Source of the DNA: JANXQG01 sp037147235
GTDB taxonomy: Bacteria > Planctomycetota > Planctomycetia > Pirellulales > Thermoguttaceae
DNA: 16,514 bases
Reading direction: 5' to 3'
NCBI GenBank assembly: GCA_037147235.1
Contig: JBAWVO010000136.1
Span: 1-16,514 of the forward strand
Positions within the stretch are counted from its first letter, which is position 1; each line of letters opens with the position of its first letter. The position numbers and the translations under genes were made by a program. The notes under the pieces were generated by a model. That model was not told the origin of the DNA, made no database searches, and saw only the letters and a list, made by a program, of their open reading frames with translations. This document shows, one piece after another, positions 1-6,565 of this stretch.

Positions 1-560
1 ATGGGGCAGTTGACCTGAGCGCAGACAGGTCAATTTATAAAAACGCCAAAGCTCAGGTGATCGGCCGTGTATGGCAGGGCTTTCGTGACGACAAACTCAA
101 TCGGCTGTGGCGTGGGTTTAGCTATTTCGGCGGCCCTTTGATCTTGGATACTTTGGCCACCCACTTTTTTCAGTCTTGGCAACCGGGCGAGCCGCCAACG
201 ATTTCTGTGTATTTCGCTGAGAGATCCACGGCCCCCCTGGAACTGCAAGCGGCAATCGCTGCCTATGCGATTCCCGTGAACGAGTTGACAGGGTTGTCGT
301 TCATGCGGATTCACGCGAAGCTCATGGAACTCGAAAAGACCATGACCGGGACAGGTGCCAAGGCTGCCAAATACGAACTCAGGCGGGACACGATCCAGCT
401 CTGGCAATCGGGCCCCGCTGCCCTACGCCCGCCAGTGTCACCCTCGGTGCTGAAGTCGGCTGACATACCAGCTTCCGGAACAGAAGGGATAACGGTTGCC
501 GCACCACAACCCACCGACGATGGCATCACAGTACCGAAGAAGCTCGGGGAACCGGGATGA
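1..560 (+). CDS. Unknown protein, 5' end outside the window
   Basis: I do not recognise this family. The frame is open from base 3 to the TGA at 558-560, giving about 185 visible residues. The first possible start inside the window is a GTG at 57, and it has no clear ribosome binding site. The residues encoded before it (AVDLSADRSIYKNAKAQ) look like ordinary coding sequence, so the gene probably begins upstream. The visible part has an aromatic-rich N-terminal half, a helical stretch around LMRIHAKLMELEKTM, and a proline/serine-rich tail of about 45 residues. No signal peptide or membrane segment is visible. Its stop overlaps the ATG of the next gene (ATGA at 557-560), so the two are very probably co-transcribed and translationally coupled. 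Confidence 0.6.
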   Translation, partial: GAVDLSADRSIYKNAKAQVIGRVWQGFRDDKLNRLWRGFSYFGGPLILDTLATHFFQSWQPGEPPTISVYFAERSTAPLELQAAIAAYAIPVNELTGLSFMRIHAKLMELEKTMTGTGAKAAKYELRRDTIQLWQSGPAALRPPVSPSVLKSADIPASGTEGITVAAPQPTDDGITVPKKLGEPG

Positions 561-1363
561 ACGATCTTCTGACCAATGCCCAGGATTTGCGCAATCGAGC
601 CATCGCCCAGCAAGAGAAGACGTCGAAGCCGCCAGCACCGAAGGTGCCGGGCTTGACGGCGATGCAACAGGCCGCAATGGAGAAGGCTGAGCATCAGGCG
701 GATCTTATCCGAGATGTTGCATTTGCCGCACTCATAGCGGGTTCAGTCCCATTCGGCAAGGAGGTGGGAGGTAGCGGATTCAAACTCTATCTCGACAAAC
801 TCCGACGGGAAAGTGGCGATCCGAGTGATCCTATCGAGCGAATGATGGTCGAGCAGATCGCTATGGCTCATTTTCGGATCGGCCAACTTCACGCTCGAGC
901 GGAGAGTGCCAAGACCTCTGAGGAGTCGAAGATTTTTCTGGGGGCTGCTGCCCGGCTTACATCGGAATTTCGACGGCTGGCCCTGGCGCTGAAGCAGTAC
1001 CGCGAGCCCAATGGCAAACGGCAGTTCACGGTTGTGCGTCAGCAGAACGTCTCGGCGGCTGGGCAGCAGATTGCGTATGTTGCCCAGAACAACTCTTCGC
1101 ACAAGAATGTTTTGTCCGACGACAGCAAACTGACAAGTAAGAGACTTGACTATGCTCCACAAGGCACACCATTCCCCGAACTCCAAACGTCAGGCAGCCG
1201 GACGACGGAACCGATTGTTGCGCGGACCGTTGACGCCGGAGGGGCGAGAACGGCTGCGGCTGACGGCCCTCCAGAACCAGCCCTGGAAGCTCTCAACGGG
1301 ACCGAAGACCGAGAAGGGCAAAGCCAGATCAGCGGCCAACGGTCGCTGGCGGCAGACGGGTGA
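557..1363 (+). CDS. Unknown, mostly helical hypothetical protein
   Basis: This is a 268-residue protein of no family I can name. It starts at ATG 557 inside the ATGA overlap with the previous stop, after a GGGA-like ribosome binding site. Residues 1-150 are rich in Ala, Glu, Lys and Arg and look helical. A central segment (FTVVRQQNVSAAGQQIAYV) is rich in Gln, Asn and Val. From about residue 198 the sequence becomes Gly/Ala/Glu/Thr-rich and poor in hydrophobic residues. This tail coincides with the start of another gene in a different frame (1152-1457), so it is either a true dual-coding tail or is unconstrained. No signal peptide, membrane segment or catalytic motif is visible. The upstream and downstream packing suggests a three-gene unit of unknown role. 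Confidence 0.6.
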   Translation: MNDLLTNAQDLRNRAIAQQEKTSKPPAPKVPGLTAMQQAAMEKAEHQADLIRDVAFAALIAGSVPFGKEVGGSGFKLYLDKLRRESGDPSDPIERMMVEQIAMAHFRIGQLHARAESAKTSEESKIFLGAAARLTSEFRRLALALKQYREPNGKRQFTVVRQQNVSAAGQQIAYVAQNNSSHKNVLSDDSKLTSKRLDYAPQGTPFPELQTSGSRTTEPIVARTVDAGGARTAAADGPPEPALEALNGTEDREGQSQISGQRSLAADG

Positions 1364-1457
1364 ACGGTCGCAGCGTCAGGTTCGGGCTGCCGTGGGGGAT
1401 GTTTGGAAGATGATCGCGGAGATGGCTGGCTGTCGCAGGTTGTTGGAATCGGTCTAG
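1152..1457 (+). CDS. Small basic protein with STGPKT/GKARS motif
   Basis: This is a basic protein of 101 residues from ATG 1152; a TTG at 1146 is an alternative start. It carries STGPKTEKGKARSAANG, a motif that recurs in many short bacterial hypotheticals (usual form TGPxTxEGKxRSxxNAxxHG) and has no established function. A second related copy lies just before it (GPLTPEGRERLR), so the protein appears to hold two tandem versions of the motif, separated by LTALQNQPWKL. Retention of this motif is the main evidence that the frame is real. The first 212 nt overlap the 3' part of the preceding gene in another frame. The usual NALxHG ending is absent and is replaced by ANGRWRQTGE, followed by a short helical tail. 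The strong positive charge is compatible with nucleic acid binding, but that is inference only. Confidence 0.6.
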   Translation: MLHKAHHSPNSKRQAAGRRNRLLRGPLTPEGRERLRLTALQNQPWKLSTGPKTEKGKARSAANGRWRQTGERSQRQVRAAVGDVWKMIAEMAGCRRLLESV

Positions 1458-1499
1458 CCATGATACCATGCAGTCCGCCCGCCCTGGCTGGTGGTGGGC

Positions 1500-1527
1500 T
1501 CGACACTTCTGGAATTCGTACGATAAT
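1500..1527 (+). promoter_or_regulatory. Candidate sigma70-like promoter for the TauE-type gene
   Basis: A TCGACA -35 element (1500-1505) is followed by a 16-nt spacer and a GATAAT -10 element (1522-1527). Each differs from the consensus at one base. The predicted transcription start lies near 1534, downstream of the GTG at 1530. This argues that translation of the permease begins at GTG 1569 instead. Confidence 0.4.
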
Positions 1528-1568
1528 AGGTGTTTCGCGCCCCACGACCTCGATTCCCAGCTTTCCCA

Positions 1569-2309
1569 GTGCATCATTCCCTGACGGCCTATTTACTCGG
1601 TAGTACCGCAGCGATGCTCATGGGTTTGGCCAAGACCGGCTTGCCTGGCGTCTCGATCCCCGCGGTCTTGCTGATGGTTGAGGCGTTCCCCGATGATGCC
1701 AAGGCTTCGGTCGGTGCCATCATGCCGGCGATCTTGTTGGGCGACGTGTTCGCTGTGGCTTGGTTCCACCGCCATGCCGATTGGACACGGCTGTGGGGCT
1801 TGGTGCCCTACGTGGCCGCTGGCATGGCGTTGGGTGCCCTGGTTCTGGCCAGGACCACGGGCAACGACCTTCGCCCCATCCTGGGCTGGTTGGTGGCCGC
1901 GTTCCTGATGGTCGAGGTCTGCCGGCAAATCTTTCGATGGGAAGCGATGCCCGGCCAGTGGTGGTTTGTCGCTGCGATGGGTTTAGTGGCTGGCTTCGGG
2001 ACGATGGTCGGCAACGCTGCGGGACCGGTAATGACCATCTATCTCATCAGCCGCGGCCTGCGCAAAAAGGAGTTCATCGGCACCTGCGCATGGTTCTTCT
2101 TCATCGTCAACCTGAGCAAGCTGCCGATCATGTTCAGCCTGGGCATGCTGACCACCGACACGGTGGGCTTCGGCCTGATCGTGGCCTGCCTGGCACCTGT
2201 GGGGGCGATCCTGGGCATCTGGCTACTCAGGATAATCCCTCAACGCCCCTTCGACGTGCTGGCCCTTTCCCTGGCCGGCATGGCCGCGATACGGTTGATC
2301 GTCGCGTAA
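1569..2309 (+). CDS. TauE/SafE (DUF81) family membrane permease
   Basis: This is an integral inner-membrane protein of about 246 residues, matching the usual 240-270 of the sulfite exporter TauE/SafE family. Members move small anions such as sulfite, sulfoacetate or other organosulfur compounds; the substrate here cannot be read from sequence. It shows about seven to eight hydrophobic helices. The two family half-motifs are present: GLAKTGLPG near the N-terminus, and the related GFGTMVGNAAGPV about 120 residues later, reflecting the internal duplication of the fold. The frame is open from GTG 1530 (259 residues). I prefer GTG 1569 because a promoter-like pair places transcription start near 1534, although no good ribosome binding site precedes either codon. 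A fragment of a second copy of its 3' end lies at 6566-6627. Confidence 0.8.
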   Translation: MHHSLTAYLLGSTAAMLMGLAKTGLPGVSIPAVLLMVEAFPDDAKASVGAIMPAILLGDVFAVAWFHRHADWTRLWGLVPYVAAGMALGALVLARTTGNDLRPILGWLVAAFLMVEVCRQIFRWEAMPGQWWFVAAMGLVAGFGTMVGNAAGPVMTIYLISRGLRKKEFIGTCAWFFFIVNLSKLPIMFSLGMLTTDTVGFGLIVACLAPVGAILGIWLLRIIPQRPFDVLALSLAGMAAIRLIVA

Positions 2310-2404
2310 TCGCAGACAGCACCTTGCCCTTATTCCGCAGACAGGGATTACGGGCCGATACCTACGACGATGCTCTCAACCGCAACGACAGCGTGTAGTT
2401 GATG

Positions 2405-2433
2405 GTGACAAAAATGATTTCAGTCTTTAGAAT
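2405..2433 (+). promoter_or_regulatory. Candidate sigma70-like promoter (GTGACA-N17-TAGAAT)
   Basis: GTGACA (2405-2410) and TAGAAT (2428-2433) are separated by exactly 17 nt in an AT-richer stretch than its surroundings. The predicted transcription start near 2440 leaves a leader of about 60 nt before the GTG at 2500. Confidence 0.45.
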
Positions 2434-2499
2434 AAGGTGACAAGTATTGCAGCCCGTACTTTGAATGGAAAAGTTACGCCATACATAGGAGACTTTATC

Positions 2500-3054
2500 G
2501 TGATCACGAACTTCTACCAGTGCCCCTATTGCCGCCGTGGCGAGGGCGTTGTTGCGATCGACACGGCTGCCGCGGTCGTCTGGCTGGGCCAACACCCGGA
2601 CGCAACTGATTTCTTCGTGAGCGAGCACCCCGAACAGCGGGTCGTTCGCTTTGATGCCGATCGCGTAGACGTCAAACAGTGCCCGCACTTTATCAGCGGC
2701 TCGATCAATATCGAGTGCAGCCATCTGACGCCGGATGACGAGCTCCAGAAGGAGCAGGCGATTATCGCGGAACTGGCCCATCCCTGGTTCGCAGATCAAG
2801 ACACGGACCATAGCTTGGACCGGTTCTTGTGGTCGGAGGTTCTCGCATCCGACGGTGATGGCACGTTCTTACTGACGACGCCCTATCATATCCAGCGCGT
2901 GGATTGCGAGCACGAGGACGTTGAACCGGACGGTTCTGCCCGGCAGTTCCGGTTCTACGGGCGAATGATCGCTGCCATGGAGCCAGATCAGTTCTTCTTA
3001 GAATTTAGGGCCGGCGCGGAGCAGTGTTGGTCTGCCGTGCCGACCGGCTCTTGA
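2500..3054 (+). CDS. Unknown protein with N-terminal CPYC motif
   Basis: This hypothetical protein of 184 residues belongs to no family I recognise. The open frame extends back to GTG 2437. GTG 2500 is the better start because it has a clear AGGAGA ribosome binding site at 2487-2492 with a 7-nt gap, and because a promoter-like pair places transcription start near 2440. The protein then begins VITNFYQCPYCRRGEG, with Cys8 and Cys11 forming a CxxC that could be half of a zinc knuckle or a redox pair. Other Cys residues occur near KQCPHF, IECSH, VDCEH and EQCWS. There are many acidic residues and no signal peptide or membrane helix, so a soluble cytoplasmic protein is likely. It converges on the epimerase gene, with about 44 nt between the stops. 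Confidence 0.65.
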   Translation: MITNFYQCPYCRRGEGVVAIDTAAAVVWLGQHPDATDFFVSEHPEQRVVRFDADRVDVKQCPHFISGSINIECSHLTPDDELQKEQAIIAELAHPWFADQDTDHSLDRFLWSEVLASDGDGTFLLTTPYHIQRVDCEHEDVEPDGSARQFRFYGRMIAAMEPDQFFLEFRAGAEQCWSAVPTGS

Positions 3055-3098
3055 CTTAGGGTGTTATTCGGGAGGGATTGCCGTAGCTCGGCGAACCA

Positions 3099-3995
3099 TC
3101 AGATGACATCCAACATGTTCCCGATCGTCTGTTCCAACAGTGGTCGCCCACCGAACCCCATGCCCGACTGCCGGAGCTTCTCCGTAATGATCTCGTGCTT
3201 GGGCACGGTCGGCACGCCTCGGATCTCACTTTTACTACCGGACAGCTCCTTGGCGATCGTGGCCACCTCGTACTCCGACACGTAGCGATCGTAGCAGTTG
3301 TAGACCTCCCCTGCGATGCCCTCGGCCGACAGCAGGATCTCGACGGCCCTGGCAACATCGGCGGCATGCACTTCTTTTCCGCCCCGGCGGCAGTCGACCA
3401 TCTGGCCTCTCGCCACGGCCCGAACGAGGTCGAACCACTTGCTGTTCTCGACCGGCCTGGTGATACCGTAGATGCCGGTCGGGCGCAGGGCACAGATCGG
3501 GTAGCCCTGGCCGAAGCCGTAGCTGCGGACGAATTGCTCGATCGCCGCCTTGTGGGCCCCATAGTGGCTGGTCGCCCAGGTGGGATGGGTCTCGTCGAGC
3601 GGCCGATCGTCGAGGATCTTCTCGTGGACAGCGCAGGTGGAAATAAAGACGAACCGCCCGACTCCCGCTTGTCGGGCTGCCTCGATCAGTTTCAGGGTGC
3701 CGAGGACGTTCTTCTCGACGAACTCCAGTACGTTGCCCTCCTCGCCCCGGAAGCCGCCGCCGGGATGGTACAAGGCAGCGTGGACGACCGCATCGCAGCC
3801 ATCAACGAGACGAGTGCCCGCGCCAGGGTTTCCCAACTCGCCCGGCAGCCATTCGATCTGTTGCTCGACGGCCTCGAAGCCGCCTTGGTCGCTGCCGGGG
3901 CGATACCAGCAGCGGCAGGCGTGCCCGGCCGAAGCAAGATGGTTCACGATGTAGCGGCCGAGGAATCCGGTGGCCCCGGTGACGGCTATTAGCAT
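3099..3995 (-). CDS. NAD-dependent epimerase/dehydratase (extended SDR)
   Basis: This is a 298-residue cytoplasmic oxidoreductase of the extended short-chain dehydrogenase family, which acts on nucleotide sugars, flavonoid-like ketones or sterol-type substrates using NAD(P). The Rossmann motif GATGFLG lies at residues 7-13. The usual DAVVHAA segment is near residues 68-74. The active-site Ser/Thr is in FISTCAVH (about 119-120), and the YxxxK pair is Tyr145 and Lys149 in YGAHK. The LRPTGIYG segment, typical of the family, follows. Length fits the family. The start is well supported: on the minus strand an AGGAGA ribosome binding site precedes the ATG by about 9 nt. The gene is divergent from the thioredoxin-domain gene. 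A TAGAAT -10-like element on the minus strand (4032-4037) may belong to its promoter, but no -35 is evident. Confidence 0.85.
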   Translation of the reverse strand: MLIAVTGATGFLGRYIVNHLASAGHACRCWYRPGSDQGGFEAVEQQIEWLPGELGNPGAGTRLVDGCDAVVHAALYHPGGGFRGEEGNVLEFVEKNVLGTLKLIEAARQAGVGRFVFISTCAVHEKILDDRPLDETHPTWATSHYGAHKAAIEQFVRSYGFGQGYPICALRPTGIYGITRPVENSKWFDLVRAVARGQMVDCRRGGKEVHAADVARAVEILLSAEGIAGEVYNCYDRYVSEYEVATIAKELSGSKSEIRGVPTVPKHEIITEKLRQSGMGFGGRPLLEQTIGNMLDVI

Positions 3996-4069
3996 GGTAA
4001 GGGAATCTCCTGGAATGGGTGTAGGGCATCAATTCTACAGTCCGTTACCGACCGTGGGTATCGGCAAGA

Positions 4070-4087
4070 GCCAGTGTCTGGCATAAT
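4070..4087 (+). promoter_or_regulatory. Extended -10 promoter candidate overlapping an inverted repeat
   Basis: An extended -10 element (TG-G-CATAAT, 4079-4087) lies about 115 nt before the thioredoxin-domain gene. The perfect inverted repeat GCCAG-tgt-CTGGC (4070-4082) abuts and overlaps it and could be a small operator. No convincing -35 hexamer was found at 17 nt. The 3996-4202 intergenic region holds nothing else that I can name. Confidence 0.3.
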
Positions 4088-4202
4088 GGATGGGACTGCC
4101 ATGCAGACCTACCCCTCTACGCTCCGGGGGCGTGCATTAACGGTAGTCACCCTGGCCACTTTCTCCCGGCAGCAGACCCCGGCCCCCAAGGAGACCCATC
4201 CC

Positions 4203-5324
4203 ATGCGAAACCGCCACCGCAGTGTCCTTATTGCCCTCGTGCTCGTTGGGCTCGCGTCCAGCAGCTTCGTTCTCTGCCAGGCCGATACGCTTGAGATAGG
4301 CCACCCGGCCCCCGATTTTCGACTCCCCGGCGTGGACGGCAAGACGTACAGCCTCGACTCCTTCCGAGACGCCGAGATCCTGGTAATCGTCTTCACCTGC
4401 AACCACTGTCCCACGGCCCAAGCCTACGAAACCCGGATCAAGCAGTTAGCGGCGGACTACAAGGACAAGAAGGTCGCCGTAGTCGCCATTTCGCCCAATG
4501 ACCCCCAGGCACTGCGGCTGGACGAACTGTCCTTCACCGACCTGGGCGACAGCTTGGAAGACATGAAGATCCGTGCCAAGGATCACGGCTTCAGCTTCCC
4601 GTACCTTTACGACGGCGAGACGCAAATGGTCTCGCGTGCCTACGGGCCCGTCGCCACGCCGCACGTGTTCGCATTCGACCGCCAGCGAACGCTTCGTTTC
4701 ACGGGCCGGATCGACAACTCCGAGAAGCCGGATCGGGTAACTTCACACGACACCCGTAACGCCATTGACGCCCTCCTGGCCGGAAAGCCGGTGCCTGTCG
4801 AGACGACGAAAGTCTTCGGCTGCTCGACGAAATGGTCCGAGAAACGCGAGTCGGCCAAGCAGTCACTGGAGACCTGGGCCAAAGAAGAAGTGACCGTGAA
4901 GCTCATCGACGAGAAGGGCCTGCGGGTGCTGGCGAAGAACGAGGGCAAGCGACTGCGCCTCATCAACGTCTGGGCTACTTGGTGCGGTCCCTGCGTGGAA
5001 GAATTGCCAGAGTTCGTCGCCATGAACCGCATCTACCGCAACCGCGGGTTCGAGCTGGTGACCATTTCTGCCGACGCCCCCGAAGAGAAGGAGCATGTCC
5101 TAGAGGTGCTCAAGCGGAAACAGGTTGCGGCGGACAACTTTCTGTTCAATGGCAGCGACAAGTACAAGCTCATGGACGCCGTGGACGAGAAGTCTTCCGG
5201 TCCAGTGCCGCACACCATCCTGATCGCGCCCGGCGGCAAAGTGCTCTACCGCAAGTCGGGCCCTTGCGAACCGCTGGCCATCAAGCGGGCCATCGTGGAT
5301 TACCTGGGGCGGACGTACAAGTAG
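4203..5324 (+). CDS. Secreted protein with two thioredoxin-like domains
   Basis: This is an exported thiol-disulfide or peroxiredoxin-like protein of 373 residues. I chose ATG 4203 because AAGGAG sits 9 nt upstream and a signal peptide then begins at residue 1 (RNRHR, a hydrophobic core, likely cleavage after VLCQA). The open frame upstream to 4074 would bury this signal. Domain 1 (about residues 30-190) is AhpC/TSA-like (IGHPAPDFRLPGVDGK) with a CNHC redox motif at Cys66 and Cys69 in FTCNHCPTAQ, as in PRX_like1-type proteins. Domain 2 (about 225-373) is TlpA/ResA-like, with WATWCGPC giving Cys261 and Cys264, and a cis-proline region at GPVPHTILI. The two domains differ in motif, so this is a fusion of unlike thioredoxin folds rather than a recent tandem copy. 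A role in periplasmic redox control or cytochrome maturation is inference. Confidence 0.8.
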   Translation: MRNRHRSVLIALVLVGLASSSFVLCQADTLEIGHPAPDFRLPGVDGKTYSLDSFRDAEILVIVFTCNHCPTAQAYETRIKQLAADYKDKKVAVVAISPNDPQALRLDELSFTDLGDSLEDMKIRAKDHGFSFPYLYDGETQMVSRAYGPVATPHVFAFDRQRTLRFTGRIDNSEKPDRVTSHDTRNAIDALLAGKPVPVETTKVFGCSTKWSEKRESAKQSLETWAKEEVTVKLIDEKGLRVLAKNEGKRLRLINVWATWCGPCVEELPEFVAMNRIYRNRGFELVTISADAPEEKEHVLEVLKRKQVAADNFLFNGSDKYKLMDAVDEKSSGPVPHTILIAPGGKVLYRKSGPCEPLAIKRAIVDYLGRTYK

Positions 5325-5336
5325 GCGTAGATCGTG

Positions 5337-5387
5337 CATATTGAGCGCGGCATAGTCCTGGGTGACACTCCGCTATGGTCCGTGTGA
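5337..5387 (+). pseudogene. Relic of an MBL-fold hydrolase C-terminus
   Basis: This frame encodes HIERGIVLGDTPLWSV followed by a stop. It aligns with the C-terminus of the MBL-fold protein ending at 16483 (AEHGMVLGDTVPWPE, stop), with shared E, G, VLGDT and W and the stop in the same place. DNA identity over the core 30 nt is 22/30. A stop at 5328-5330 closes the frame upstream, so only the extreme 3' end survives. It lies 12 nt after the thioredoxin-domain gene stop. Confidence 0.5.
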
Positions 5388-5396
5388 GATAGTATC

Positions 5397-5465
5397 CCCG
5401 CCGAAGATCGGTATCGGCCGGAGCGGGTCCACCACAACCGATGGCCGCAGAAGGGTGGATAGATT
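5397..5465 (+). repeat. 69-bp near-identical copy of the nitroreductase 3' end
   Basis: This block matches 15047-15115 with one mismatch (T at 5456 against C at 15106). It contains the last 20 codons and the stop (5460-5462) of a nitroreductase identical in protein sequence to the intact gene, ending HHNRWPQKGG. Upstream the match ends abruptly. Downstream it continues as a diverged version of the ybaK start (ETVFTRVEN against TEMVFDRVES, about 26/38 nt) whose initiation codon is lost. It is a relic, not a gene. Confidence 0.85.
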
Positions 5466-5795
5466 CAAGGCGGAAACGGTCTTCACTCGGGTTGAAAACC
5501 GGGCATGGGGAAAAGAGAACGTGAACATCGTTCTCGGCTGCTGTGGTCGCCAGAAATCAGAAAGCTCTTGGGGATCGAGAAGGTCAAGCCACGCCGGAAG
5601 TGCTCGGTTACCGTGGTGATTCCTTGGGCATCACACCGGCCGCATGCACCACCGGTTGGCGTCCGGCCGCCCCAATGTCTGCCCTTGAATCGTTGCCGCC
5701 AGCCAAATACCGCCCATCAGGCCGAACTACTGAATCTGGATCGTCCCAGCATACGATAATCCCTATTGGCCTACTTCATGTGCCCGTGGACCTGA
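5466..5795 (+). other. Decayed stretch with no supportable gene
   Basis: The first 35 nt are a diverged remnant of a ybaK 5' end, continuing from the repeat block before it. The rest holds only short frames (up to about 85-97 codons) with no recognisable motif, poor starts and Pro/Arg/Ser-rich composition typical of chance frames. I see no promoter, terminator or RNA gene in it. Confidence 0.5.
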
Positions 5796-5807
5796 TTGCC
5801 CGCCGTC

Positions 5808-6488
5808 ATGGAAACATCCCTTCACCGCAATCTTAAAACCCTGTACGCCGGCACGGACGCCCAATTCGAGGTGTCGTTGGGCGATTATCGCATCGACGTG
5901 ATGTCGGGCGGTCGTCTTGTGGAGATCCAGCACGGTTCGCTGGCCGCAATCCGCGACAAGGTGAAGGTTCTGCTCAAGAATCACTCAGTCGTCGTGGTCA
6001 AACCGATCATCGTGCAGAAGCTGCTCGTGAAGCGGGCCAACAAGGATGGCCCGGTCACGGGTCGGCGCATGAGCCCCAAACGCGGTACACTTCTCGATCT
6101 GTTCGACGAGCTGGTGCATTTCACGCAAGTTTTCCCCCACAAGGGGTTGACGCTGGAAGTGCCCCTGGTCGACATTGAGGAGTGGCGTTATCCGGGCCAT
6201 GGACGGCGGCGGCGCTGGCGGCTCAACGACTATCAGATCGAGGATCAGAAGCTCGTGGCCGTGCATGCCACCTACCGTTTCCAGACGGCCGCCGACCTGC
6301 TTCACCTGATCGAACGTCCCTTGCCGCAACCATTTCACACGGGCCATCTGGCTGAATCCCTTCATGTAAATCGCTGGTCGGCCCAGCGGATTGCCTACTG
6401 CTTTCGCCAGACGGGCGCCGTACTCCAGGTGGGCAAACAGGGGAACGCTCGGCTCTACGAGTTCGCCGCCGCCAAGAAGGCAGGTTAA
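5808..6488 (+). CDS. Candidate PD-(D/E)XK-like and winged-helix protein
   Basis: This is a 226-residue protein from ATG 5808; a TTG at 5796 is an alternative start, and no ribosome binding site decides between them. The N-terminal 75 residues read EVSLGDYRIDVMSGG, then RLVEIQHGSLAAIRDK and a hydrophobic strand VVVVKPI. The order is Glu21, Asp30, Glu39-Ile-Gln41, helix, strand. This matches the core of PD-(D/E)XK nuclease folds, in particular the E-x-Q variant seen in CoiA-like proteins. The C-terminal 65 residues (TAADLLHLI to NARLYEF) look like a winged-helix DNA-binding domain. A basic run (GRRRRWR) lies between the two. The protein resembles hypotheticals I associate with planctomycetes, with no established function; the nuclease assignment is inference. 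It is the only intact gene in a decayed region and is flanked on both sides by fragments of other genes' 3' ends. Confidence 0.65.
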   Translation: METSLHRNLKTLYAGTDAQFEVSLGDYRIDVMSGGRLVEIQHGSLAAIRDKVKVLLKNHSVVVVKPIIVQKLLVKRANKDGPVTGRRMSPKRGTLLDLFDELVHFTQVFPHKGLTLEVPLVDIEEWRYPGHGRRRRWRLNDYQIEDQKLVAVHATYRFQTAADLLHLIERPLPQPFHTGHLAESLHVNRWSAQRIAYCFRQTGAVLQVGKQGNARLYEFAAAKKAG

Positions 6489-6565
6489 GCCGGCGGGGGT
6501 CGGGACGCCGAGGATAACGCAGACATCGGCTACCAATCAACTCTGTTTCGCAAGAGGTGGATCAT

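Noticed and set aside
1467..1500. GC-rich inverted repeat between the STGPKT gene and TauE as a terminator
   Set aside because: The stem needs a wobble pair, has no T-run, and is of a kind expected by chance at this GC content.
3195..3992. 265-codon + strand frame opposite the epimerase
   Set aside because: The minus strand has all SDR motifs and a good ribosome binding site; the + frame has neither.
4074..4202. N-terminal extension of the thioredoxin-domain protein
   Set aside because: It lies partly inside the promoter candidate and would bury the signal peptide; AAGGAG supports ATG 4203.
5362..5619. Open frame whose product shares PPKIGIGRSGSTTTDGRRR with the upstream extension of the ybaK frame
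   Set aside because: The shared peptide is the nitroreductase 3' repeat read in the wrong frame; the real shared frame ends HHNRWPQKGG-stop.
5505..5759. 84-codon frame starting MGKREREHRSRLLWSPEI
   Set aside because: No ribosome binding site, no recognised family, and it overlaps equally long frames in the same decayed region.
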